A stretch of DNA of 10,520 nucleotides. Source: Dehalococcoidia bacterium (GTDB taxonomy: Bacteria > Chloroflexota > Dehalococcoidia > GIF9 > AB-539-J10). How positions within the stretch are numbered: the stretch's first letter is position 1; each line of letters starts with the position of its first letter. Below, in pieces: positions 5,095 through 10,520 of the stretch. The stretch lies in contig DAOUTC010000030.1 in NCBI GenBank assembly GCA_030626915.1, positions 1 to 10,520 on the forward strand, read 5' to 3'. Made by a program: the position numbers and the translations under genes. The notes under the pieces are model-generated. The model was given only the letters and a program-made list of their open reading frames with translations, was not told where the DNA came from and did no database searches.

Positions 5095-5565
5095 CTATTT
5101 CTTCTTGATAGGGTAGCGAATGATGGTCTTCTGGACTTTTGCCTCAGGTCTCGTGAGGTATTCCTCTTCGTGAACACCAGCTATCTCATAGCCGCTGTCT
5201 GTGATGAATTTATGCAGGCGCTCAACTGTGGCATGCTCTTCACTATAAGGCCCGATATGGAGAATCTGTGCTACTGTGCCGTAGTCCCACTGCTCAATCT
5301 TGATTTCGATGCCGGGAGCTTTTTGTGGCACAGAAGTGGTATTTTCGGGAATAGGCAGGCCACAGATTCCAAGCCATTCATCCTTGGGGACAAGATGGGC
5401 ATTGGGCCAACGCGCACGGAGTTTGTCCACTTTGAACTCAATGCCTTTCTTTTTAAGGTCGAACTTTAGTTTGTACACTGAACCATAGAGCGCGGGCAGA
5501 AATTCTGGCATTACCTTATTTGGGTCACCCTTCATATAGACCACAGCCATCTTTTGCGATGGCAT
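5095..5565 (-). CDS. GyrI-like small-molecule-binding protein
   Basis: The protein has the two-module SHS2/GyrI-like fold that binds small hydrophobic or cationic ligands, as in the effector domains of BmrR/Rob-type regulators. Here it stands alone, without a DNA-binding domain. Recognisable pieces are MAVVYMKGDPNKVMPEFLPALY, then KFDLKKKGIEFK, and the second module with HIGPYSEEHATVERLHKFI and GYEIAGVHEEEYLTRP. The conserved GPY and the acidic HEEEYL match stand-alone members, some of which are hydrolases. The coordinates start at the first ATG (5565), but that ATG has no close RBS. The frame is open upstream and the protein-like sequence (KEPQILEMPSQKM) continues to ATA 5613. A near-perfect RBS sits 7 nt before that ATA, so the real protein probably has 172 residues. 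It heads the run that includes the membrane and HEAT proteins. Confidence 0.85.
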   Translation of the reverse strand: MPSQKMAVVYMKGDPNKVMPEFLPALYGSVYKLKFDLKKKGIEFKVDKLRARWPNAHLVPKDEWLGICGLPIPENTTSVPQKAPGIEIKIEQWDYGTVAQILHIGPYSEEHATVERLHKFITDSGYEIAGVHEEEYLTRPEAKVQKTIIRYPIKKK

Positions 5566-5610
5566 TTCAAGGATTTGTGGCTCTTTGGTGGAAGTTGATT
5601 TCTGTGGCGT

Positions 5611-5630
5611 TATGTAAATACCTCCTTTCT
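5611..5630 (-). promoter_or_regulatory. Near-perfect RBS and probable AUA start of the GyrI-like gene
   Basis: On the minus strand GAAAGGAGG (to 5621) is followed by TATTTAC and ATA (5613-5611), in frame with the GyrI-like gene. No ATG, GTG or TTG is in frame between it and ATG 5565, 48 nt further down. An RBS of this strength with ideal 7-nt spacing strongly marks ATA as the initiation codon, unless the base is an error. Confidence 0.6.
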
Positions 5631-5675
5631 TATCTATGGGTGTGGCGAATTAGCGGTTTTGTTTGCACCATCTGC

Positions 5676-5703
5676 ATTTTAGCCTGTGATTTTTGGTATT
5701 CAA
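5676..5703 (-). promoter_or_regulatory. Candidate sigma-70-type promoter of the GyrI-like run
   Basis: On the minus strand TTGAAT (5703-5698) and TAAAAT (5681-5676) are separated by 16 bp. Each is one mismatch or two from consensus. The start point would lie about 55 nt before the ATA start of the GyrI-like gene. Confidence 0.45.
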
Positions 5704-5740
5704 ACACCTCTTGAGTGTAACATCGGCTGAAGAGCACAAT

Positions 5741-6226
5741 TTACTTGGTAAACTTTAGCACCACTGAGGTTTCAACCTGCCTGTCAGGGATATTCCAATA
5801 TGTCTGCAGAAGTCTATCCTTTTCCCTGGGTGATACCAGCTTGAAGCCGTGTTTCTCATAAAATCGGATGGCCCAAGTTGCATCTGCCCAGGTTCCCACC
5901 AGGATTTCAGGAGTTTCGGCTAAGCTCAGCAGGTGTTCGAGTAACTTACTGCCAATTCCTTTTCTTTGGCATTTTGTCAGCACATAGGTATGCCTGATCA
6001 ATGTAGTATCTTGAATAAATTGAATTCCTGCTACTCCACGTAAATGGTTATCTTGTATCCATCCGAAGAATCTAACGCCAGCTTCAATTTCCTCCTTCAG
6101 CTCTTCGGCTGACATATAGGGTTCCTTCCACCTGTCTTCTGGGATTACGCCTTTGAAAGCCTGGGCGGCATCGTTTATGACCTCTGATATAGCGTCGAAG
6201 TCTGAGGACGATAGGCTGTGTATCAT
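5741..6226 (-). CDS. GNAT-family N-acetyltransferase (first of a tandem pair by position)
   Basis: The 161-residue protein has the GNAT order of motifs. An N-terminal strand and helix (SSDFDAISEVINDAAQAF) come first, then the strand IRHTYVLTKCQRKGIGSKLLEHLL, which holds motif A (Q/RxxGxG/A, here QRKGIG, the acetyl-CoA pyrophosphate loop). The motif B region is WADATWAIRFYEKHGFKLV. The acceptor substrate is unknown. It follows the other GNAT gene after only 11 nt and lacks an RBS of its own, so it is probably translated by coupling. The two acetyltransferases share only the general fold. It is the last gene of the TrmO-led run. Confidence 0.88.
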   Translation of the reverse strand: MIHSLSSSDFDAISEVINDAAQAFKGVIPEDRWKEPYMSAEELKEEIEAGVRFFGWIQDNHLRGVAGIQFIQDTTLIRHTYVLTKCQRKGIGSKLLEHLLSLAETPEILVGTWADATWAIRFYEKHGFKLVSPREKDRLLQTYWNIPDRQVETSVVLKFTK

Positions 6227-6237
6227 TCTGGCTATTT

Positions 6238-6672
6238 TTACAGTTTTTTGGTCATTGCTATGTGTGGGATTCCAGCTTCTTCAAATGGCTCTCCCTCTTG
6301 CTGAAAGCCGAGCCTTTCATAAAATCCTACGGCGAGCTGCTGTGCATTCAGTGCTACCTCTGATGTCCCCTTTGTTTTAGCCAATTTCAGGGATGCCTCA
6401 ACTATCCCTTTACCAATTCCTTGGCCTCGATAGGGTTTTAATACGGCAATCCTTTCAAGCTTGGCCTGGACATCATTTCTGTATCTAATTCTCGCTGTTC
6501 CGACTGGAACGTTGTTGTCATAGGCAATTAGATGGTCTGAATTCCAGTCCAGCCCATCAAATTCTTCCTCTGGTTTTATTCCTTGTTCTTCGATAAAGAC
6601 CTGGCGTCTTACTTCCTGGGCGTCCTTTAATTCTTGCGCAGTGTTAACTTCTTTAACTATTAAGTTATGCAT
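6238..6672 (-). CDS. GNAT-family N-acetyltransferase, YjcF/ElaA-like type
   Basis: The 144-residue protein starts with the feature typical of the YjcF/ElaA-like group: VRRQVFIEEQGI, followed by DGLDWNSDHLIAYD. Then come RIRYR, motif A with VLKPYRGQGIGKGIVEASLKLA, and the motif B region with ALNAQQLAVGFYERLGF. Members acetylate small molecules or protein N-termini; the substrate here is unknown. ATG 6672 begins 12 nt after the ClpP-like stop codon and has no clear RBS, so it is probably coupled to the upstream gene. Confidence 0.88.
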   Translation of the reverse strand: MHNLIVKEVNTAQELKDAQEVRRQVFIEEQGIKPEEEFDGLDWNSDHLIAYDNNVPVGTARIRYRNDVQAKLERIAVLKPYRGQGIGKGIVEASLKLAKTKGTSEVALNAQQLAVGFYERLGFQQEGEPFEEAGIPHIAMTKKL

Positions 6673-6684
6673 GCAAGGAGCATA

Positions 6685-7257
6685 TTACGGTTTCTGTTGC
6701 TGCTGAGCTTGTATGGAGATGACCTCGCTTCCTGCTTCAAATAGCTGTGACCTGATTTCATGCACCAGACCCCAGGATTGTGCCTCATCGGGATTCAATG
6801 TTGTCCTTTCGAGCATGGCATTCGTCACATCCTCTACACTTTTGCCTGTATTTGCCGCGATTACCTTTGCAATGTTCTCGATGTCAATCCTCAATCCCTT
6901 TAACCTTTCCTCCAACTGCTTTTCTTCTAGGTTCTGATTCCCCCTGAATTGGGCATTAACGCCATGAAGCAAGAATCTCGCCTGAGGCACTGATAGCCTT
7001 TTTGAGCCAGCACAATATAACACTATACCTATTGAATCCACGCTACCAAAATTGTGTGTAGTTATCGTGGCAGGCAGTCCCTTCAGATAATTGTATGTGC
7101 TCAAGCCGTGAATAACAGAGCCGCCAGGCGAGGAGATAAGGATGATAAAATCCCTTATCCCTTGCTTCATTTTCTGGTCGATAGCATTCATTAGAGCATT
7201 GACCGTAACATCTATGACAGGGGCGAAGAACTTAATTACAACCGGTTTCATAGCCAT
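6685..7257 (-). CDS. ClpP-like serine protease (S14 family), non-canonical triad
   Basis: The 190-residue protein has the ClpP fold. ISSPGGSV (residues 41-48) forms the oxyanion-site loop, VDSIG contains the nucleophile Ser75, and RFLLHG carries His98. In ClpP the third residue is Asp in the segment before the final helix. Here LERTTLNPDEAQSWGLV aligns so that this place holds Arg or Thr (residue 151 or 152). From memory a group of bacterial ClpP-like proteins shares this RTTLNP form, so it is a family trait and not damage. The first ATG (7257) has AAGGAGG 5 nt before it. The C-terminus is a Gln-rich tail (QAQQQQKP). No ATPase partner is nearby. It sits 31 nt after trmO and 12 nt before a GNAT gene, so all are probably co-transcribed. 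Substrates are unknown. Confidence 0.85.
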   Translation of the reverse strand: MAMKPVVIKFFAPVIDVTVNALMNAIDQKMKQGIRDFIILISSPGGSVIHGLSTYNYLKGLPATITTHNFGSVDSIGIVLYCAGSKRLSVPQARFLLHGVNAQFRGNQNLEEKQLEERLKGLRIDIENIAKVIAANTGKSVEDVTNAMLERTTLNPDEAQSWGLVHEIRSQLFEAGSEVISIQAQQQQKP

Positions 7258-7288
7258 GTTATCCTCCTTAAAATAACGCTGCTGTTAC

Positions 7289-7795
7289 CTAACATATCGT
7301 GAACCTCCCATCGTCTTTTAATATTGAAAGTTTAGGCACATTTTTCTCCAGCCATCCTATCCTCTCTGCTTCCCTTATGTCGAATTTCGGTACGTAGGGT
7401 TTGATATCTAAAAGGGGAGTCCCATCTACGATGTCTACATCTTGAATATGGAGTATGTTCTGTTCAATCCTGACAAGACGCACTACCGAGATGCCGATCG
7501 GGTTTGGTCTACTTGGGCCTCGCATGGCAAAGACTCCGTGCGGTTCGTTATCCATATACGGTTTTACTTTTAAGGGCGCCCCTTTGGACAAATGAAAGTG
7601 GTATATCAAAATAACGTGAGAAAAGCCTTCAACATCTTTTAAGCCTTCAGCATATTCTGGGAATACCTCAACCGTTCCCTCGACGCCTTTAGCTCCGGCA
7701 GGCTGTATAGGTGTCCCTTTAGGTTCTTTGAACGGAGAATGGATGACTCCGATTGGCTTGTACTTTATCTCATTCATAATTGCATTTCTATGCAT
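7289..7795 (-). CDS. trmO: TrmO-like tRNA (N6-threonylcarbamoyladenosine37) methyltransferase
   Basis: TrmO (TsaA, UPF0066) transfers a methyl group from S-adenosylmethionine to t6A37 of some tRNAs. The single-domain protein shows the family marks: KPIGVIHSPF near the N-terminus, then GFSHVILIYHFHL. The signature RGPSRPNPIGISVVRL follows, and then DGTPLLDIKPYVPKFD with a conserved Trp after it (GW). Two starts are possible. ATG 7777 begins exactly where the family begins but has no RBS. ATG 7795 adds six residues and lies only 8 nt after a consensus extended -10 element, so the message would be nearly leaderless. I keep 7795 but consider both live. Activity is inferred from the family. In archaea and many bacteria related proteins have unproven roles. 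Confidence 0.88.
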   Translation of the reverse strand: MHRNAIMNEIKYKPIGVIHSPFKEPKGTPIQPAGAKGVEGTVEVFPEYAEGLKDVEGFSHVILIYHFHLSKGAPLKVKPYMDNEPHGVFAMRGPSRPNPIGISVVRLVRIEQNILHIQDVDIVDGTPLLDIKPYVPKFDIREAERIGWLEKNVPKLSILKDDGRFTIC

Positions 7796-7803
7796 CTGCT
7801 TTG

Positions 7804-7812
7804 ATTATAGCA
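7804..7812 (-). promoter_or_regulatory. Extended -10 promoter TGCTATAAT before trmO
   Basis: On the minus strand TGC TATAAT is a perfect extended -10 element. The expected start point, about 7 nt downstream, is within three bases of ATG 7795. No good -35 is present at 16-18 bp. It is the only visible promoter for the four-gene run. Confidence 0.6.
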
Positions 7813-7851
7813 AATATTGTAGAGTTAGGAGGTCGTTTAGCAACCCCCTCC

Positions 7852-7906
7852 TGTCATTCTGAGCAAAGCGAAGAATCTAGACCCTGAGCGATAGCGAAGG
7901 GTGACA
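7852..7906. repeat. Dispersed palindromic repeat with TGTCA/TGACA ends
   Basis: The 55-bp element begins with TGTCA and ends with its inverse TGACA. Inside, CTGAGC-AA-AGCGAAG (7859-7873) is repeated as CTGAGC-GAT-AGCGAAG (7884-7899). The first half (TCATTCTGAGC followed by AGCGAAGAATCT) matches, from memory, an intergenic repeat seen in many copies in several environmental bacterial genomes. It lies between the divergent trmO and QueG-like promoters, in a position that does not break a gene. Confidence 0.6.
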
Positions 7907-7955
7907 AAAGAAACGCTCTCAGAGTTAGTAGTTTCGGTACCGGTTGAGAGTAAAA

Positions 7956-7986
7956 TTGAGGTTGAAGAGCTTTGCTGTGCTATACT
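7956..7986 (+). promoter_or_regulatory. Promoter of the QueG-like gene, extended -10 TGCTATACT
   Basis: TGC TATACT (7978-7986) is an extended -10 element lying 18 nt before the GTG start. TTGAGG (7956-7961) could be a -35, at 19 bp spacing. The element is identical to the one before ligA. Confidence 0.55.
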
Positions 7987-8004
7987 TGTAGATAGGGATT
8001 AGCT

Positions 8005-8724
8005 GTGGGGGATATGGATGGAGTAGATCTTAGACATAAGCTAGAATCTCTGGCCAGGAGCATGGGGGCAACTTACTTCGGCGTAGCTGATCTTACTCCT
8101 GCCAAGCAGGGCATTTCAGAGCAGGGCGGAGAATTTCTAGCTCAGTTTCCGCGAGCTGTTTCTCACGGCTTCGTCCTTATGGATAGCATTGTAAATGCGC
8201 TGGGATATCATAACAATGTTGCTGCCCTACATACCTATAAGTATCACTGGCAAACTGTATTTTTTCGCATAGACTCGATTTCTTTGATGTTAGCCCAAGC
8301 TATAGATAAAGCTGGTTTTCAAGCTTTCATTGTCCCATCGTCTCAGAGAGTGGATAAAGATAAGCTTGCTGGCGTGTTCTCCCACAAGTTAGCAGCTCAT
8401 TTAGCTGGACTGGGATGGATTGGCAAGAGCGCTTTGCTCATCACACCAGAACATGGTCCCCGCGTAAGATGGGGCACAGTGCTCACAGATGCCCCGCTGG
8501 AAGCTGGAATGCCTATGGACGAGATGTGCCAGGACTGCCGAGCATGCGTGGAAGCTTGTCCAGTGCATGCCTTTACCGGACAAGCTTTTGATAGGCCTCG
8601 ACCAAGGAGCGAGATATTTGCTGCTGAGGCCTGTGACCGCTATCGCAGAAACCAAGAGCAAATTCTGGGTGTGCGTGCTTGCGGTATGTGCGATTATATC
8701 TGCCCCTTCGGGAGAAAGAAGTAG
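8005..8724 (+). CDS. QueG-like protein with two [4Fe-4S] clusters (short form)
   Basis: The 239-residue protein matches the core of epoxyqueuosine reductase (QueG) and related iron-sulfur proteins. The segment HKLAAHLAGLGWIGKSALLITPEHGPRVRWGTVLTD (residues 127-162) is the QueG/DUF1730-like block. The cysteines CQDCRACVEACP (175, 178, 181, 185) and C210 plus CGMCDYICP (226, 229, 233) give eight ligands for two [4Fe-4S] clusters. QueG enzymes have about 350 residues with a C-terminal HEAT-like extension that is missing here. So this is a shorter relative found as an independent family and not a proven tRNA enzyme. Binding of cobalamin is possible but not shown by sequence. GTG 8005 is chosen because AGGGA lies 7 nt before it; ATG 8014 is the alternative. 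A hairpin follows the stop, then ligA in the same direction. Confidence 0.78.
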   Translation: MGDMDGVDLRHKLESLARSMGATYFGVADLTPAKQGISEQGGEFLAQFPRAVSHGFVLMDSIVNALGYHNNVAALHTYKYHWQTVFFRIDSISLMLAQAIDKAGFQAFIVPSSQRVDKDKLAGVFSHKLAAHLAGLGWIGKSALLITPEHGPRVRWGTVLTDAPLEAGMPMDEMCQDCRACVEACPVHAFTGQAFDRPRPRSEIFAAEACDRYRRNQEQILGVRACGMCDYICPFGRKK

Positions 8725-8741
8725 CCAGAGAATCTCTCTGG
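8725..8741. terminator. Hairpin directly after the QueG-like stop codon
   Basis: Perfect 7-bp arms CCAGAGA and TCTCTGG enclose ATC and begin immediately after TAG. No continuous T-run follows (next bases TAGCGTCTG), so it would be a weak or Rho-assisted terminator, or a 3'-end stabiliser. Confidence 0.35.
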
Positions 8742-8809
8742 TAGCGTCTGTAGTTTGCCTTTTAGGTCTGCGTTCGGTAACGGATACTTCTGCCTGCCTA
8801 TTTTAGCTA

Positions 8810-8818
8810 TGCTATACT
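8810..8818 (+). promoter_or_regulatory. Extended -10 promoter TGCTATACT before ligA
   Basis: TGC TATACT lies 17 nt before the ligA ATG, with an RBS (GGTGAGG, about 8825-8831) between them. Only a poor -35 (TTCTGC, 8788-8793) is seen. Confidence 0.55.
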
Positions 8819-8835
8819 ATAAAAGGTGAGGATTT

Positions 8836-10520
8836 ATGGGGGATATAGATAAGGTAAAGCAGCGGATAGAGCAACTACGGGGTTTAATTAACTATCACAA
8901 TTACCGCTACTATGTTCTGGATAGCCCTGAAATCAGCGATGCTGAGTATGATGAGCTTATGCAGGAGCTCAGGCAGCTTGAAGCCGAGCATCCTGAGCTT
9001 ATTACTCCTGATTCGCCTACTCAAAGGATTGGTGCCCCACCTGTGGAAGAGTTTGGCGTGGTGGAGCATCCTGAGCCTTTACTTAGCCTGGCCAATGCCT
9101 TCTCCTATGAAGACTTAGCTGCCTGGTATAAGAGGGCCACTAATCTTTTAGGTGGACGCAGCTTTGACCTGGTTTGCGAGCCCAAAATTGATGGTCTGGC
9201 GGTAGCTCTGACCTATGTTGATGGCTTGCTTATCACCGGGGCAACCAGGGGGGATGGCTACCGAGGTGAGAACATCACTCAGAATTTGAAGACTATCAGG
9301 AGCATCCCTCTTTCTGTGCCTAAGGAAGCACCTCCTAGATTTGAGGTTAGAGGTGAGGTTTATCTTCCTAAGGCTGGTTTTAAGAGGCTTAACGAGGAGA
9401 GAGCTAAGGAGGGATTGCCCCTCTTTGCCAATCCCAGGAATGCTGCCGCTGGCTCAGTGCGGCAGCTAGATTCCAGTATTACTGCCAGACGTCCTCTGGA
9501 CATATTTATCTATGGGTTGGGTTGGGCTGAAGGTAAGGCGATGCCTGACACCCATTGGGAAATTATGCAATGGCTTAAATCTCTAGGCTTTAAGATAAAT
9601 CCTAACATCACTTTATATCATACCATTGATGAGGTAGAGGAATGCTATCAAAACTGGGTAGAAAGTCGTGAAAGCCTTCCCTATGAGGCCGATGGTATGG
9701 TGGTAAAGGTCAATCCAGTTGCTTTTCAGCGAGAGTTGGGCAATGTAGCCCATGAGCCCAGGTGGGCAATTGCTTATAAGTTTCCCGCTATTCAAGGCAC
9801 CACGCGCCTCATTGACATCGGCGTAAATGTAGGCAGGACTGGGAGCCTCAATCCTTATGCCATTTTAGAGCCAGTTCGAGTGGGAGGAGTGGTTATCCAC
9901 CAGGCAGCACTACACAACGAAGAAGATATTCATCGCAAGGATATTCGCATTGGTGATTGGGTTGTTGTGCAGCGTGCTGGTGAAGTTATACCCGAGATTG
10001 TTGGTCCCGTAGTCAGTCGTCGCACAGGCAAGGAAAAGATTTTTTATATGCCCAGTCGCTGTCCAGTATGTGACAGTGAAGTGATAAAGCCTGAAGACGA
10101 GGCTATGCACCGGTGCACCAATGCAGCTTGTCCTTCTCAAGCTCTGGAGAGGATTAAGCACTTTGTTACTCGTGGCGCTATGGATATTGACGGTGTGGGT
10201 GAGAAACTATGCCAGGCTTTGTTTGATGCTGGTCTAGTCAGTGATGTAGCTGATTTGTATTATCTTACTCGAGAGCAGTTGCTAAGCTTGGAGAGAATGG
10301 CTGATAAGAGTGCCTCTAATGTCCTCAGTTCTATTGAAGGAAGCAAGAATAGACCTTTGGCTCGAGTTATCTTTGCCCTGGGGATTCTGCACGTAGGTGA
10401 AGAGTATGCTGAGCTACTGGCGGAGAACTTTAATAGCGTAGATGATTTGGCCAAAGCCAGTCGGGAGGACCTTTTATCTCTGCCATCAATTGGGCCTAAA
10501 ATAGCTGCTAGCATTGTGAC
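8836..10520 (+). CDS. ligA: NAD-dependent DNA ligase LigA, C-terminus cut by window edge
   Basis: LigA seals nicks in DNA between Okazaki fragments and in repair, using NAD+. The frame runs 561 codons from ATG 8836 to the right edge without a stop; full-length enzymes have about 670 residues. Domains in order: Ia (residues 1-60) with YHNYRYYVLDSPEISDAEYD; the adenylation domain with nucleotide-binding EPKIDG, where Lys117 receives AMP; RGDGYRGENITQN; NPRNAAAGSVRQLD; and YEADGMVVKVN. After it come the OB-fold, the zinc finger with Cys409, 412, 427 and 432, and the start of the helix-hairpin-helix domain (ALGILHVGEE, then LPSIGPKIA). The remainder of that domain and the BRCT domain lie beyond the edge. 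The RBS GGTGAGG is 5 nt before ATG. All key residues present are normal. Confidence 0.97.
   Translation, partial: MGDIDKVKQRIEQLRGLINYHNYRYYVLDSPEISDAEYDELMQELRQLEAEHPELITPDSPTQRIGAPPVEEFGVVEHPEPLLSLANAFSYEDLAAWYKRATNLLGGRSFDLVCEPKIDGLAVALTYVDGLLITGATRGDGYRGENITQNLKTIRSIPLSVPKEAPPRFEVRGEVYLPKAGFKRLNEERAKEGLPLFANPRNAAAGSVRQLDSSITARRPLDIFIYGLGWAEGKAMPDTHWEIMQWLKSLGFKINPNITLYHTIDEVEECYQNWVESRESLPYEADGMVVKVNPVAFQRELGNVAHEPRWAIAYKFPAIQGTTRLIDIGVNVGRTGSLNPYAILEPVRVGGVVIHQAALHNEEDIHRKDIRIGDWVVVQRAGEVIPEIVGPVVSRRTGKEKIFYMPSRCPVCDSEVIKPEDEAMHRCTNAACPSQALERIKHFVTRGAMDIDGVGEKLCQALFDAGLVSDVADLYYLTREQLLSLERMADKSASNVLSSIEGSKNRPLARVIFALGILHVGEEYAELLAENFNSVDDLAKASREDLLSLPSIGPKIAASIV

Noticed and set aside
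8401..8806. Open frames on both strands across the QueG-like gene
   Set aside because: They are overlaps of a clearly conserved cysteine-rich protein in another frame.

Overview
The window reads as ordinary chromosome from a moderate-GC bacterium. My best guess is Dehalococcoidia (Chloroflexota). This rests on remembered resemblance of the GyrI-like, ClpP-like, ferredoxin-type and LigA proteins, on the density of small accessory genes, and on the style of the dispersed repeats. None of it was searched, so treat the lineage as likely and not proven. I see no phage, transposase, CRISPR or RNA gene.

Layout. Bases 1-7795 carry genes almost only on the minus strand. From right to left they are: (a) a tight four-gene run 7795-5741, TrmO-like tRNA methyltransferase > ClpP-like serine protease > GNAT > GNAT, apparently read from an extended -10 promoter that leaves TrmO nearly leaderless; (b) a second run 5613-4169, GyrI-like ligand-binding protein > small four-helix membrane protein > HEAT-repeat (DNA alkylation repair-like) protein, with a candidate promoter at 5676-5703; (c) a compact RelE/ParE-type toxin-antitoxin pair (3970-3498) with a 4-nt overlap, lying between two diverged copies of a 45-bp direct repeat and next to what looks like a decayed copy of the HEAT gene 3' end; (d) a SnoaL-like cyclase-fold protein and a small dimeric alpha/beta-barrel protein (3045-2144) whose leaders hold hairpins and strong but orphan ribosome binding sites; (e) an Asp/Glu racemase-family enzyme (1949-1248); (f) a chagasin-like protease-inhibitor lipoprotein (984/972-598); (g) a calcineurin-like metallophosphoesterase cut by the left edge. 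From 8005 the direction switches to plus: a short QueG-like double [4Fe-4S] protein, then NAD-dependent DNA ligase LigA, cut by the right edge.

How the parts work together. No single pathway links the genes. LigA (and perhaps the HEAT protein) belongs to DNA repair or replication, TrmO to tRNA modification, ClpP-like and chagasin-like proteins to proteolysis and its control, and the remainder to small-molecule chemistry.

Most interesting points. (1) Two genes show a good in-frame context for an AUA start codon: a strong RBS spaced correctly before ATA, with sensible protein sequence from there on. (2) The toxin-antitoxin pair sits inside what looks like a disrupted tandem duplication of the HEAT gene 3' end. 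(3) At least four promoters share an extended -10 element of the form TGCTATRMT. (4) The promoter-to-start segments of the QueG-like gene and ligA resemble each other. (5) Two strong Shine-Dalgarno sites are followed by start-and-stop micro-ORFs of two or three codons.
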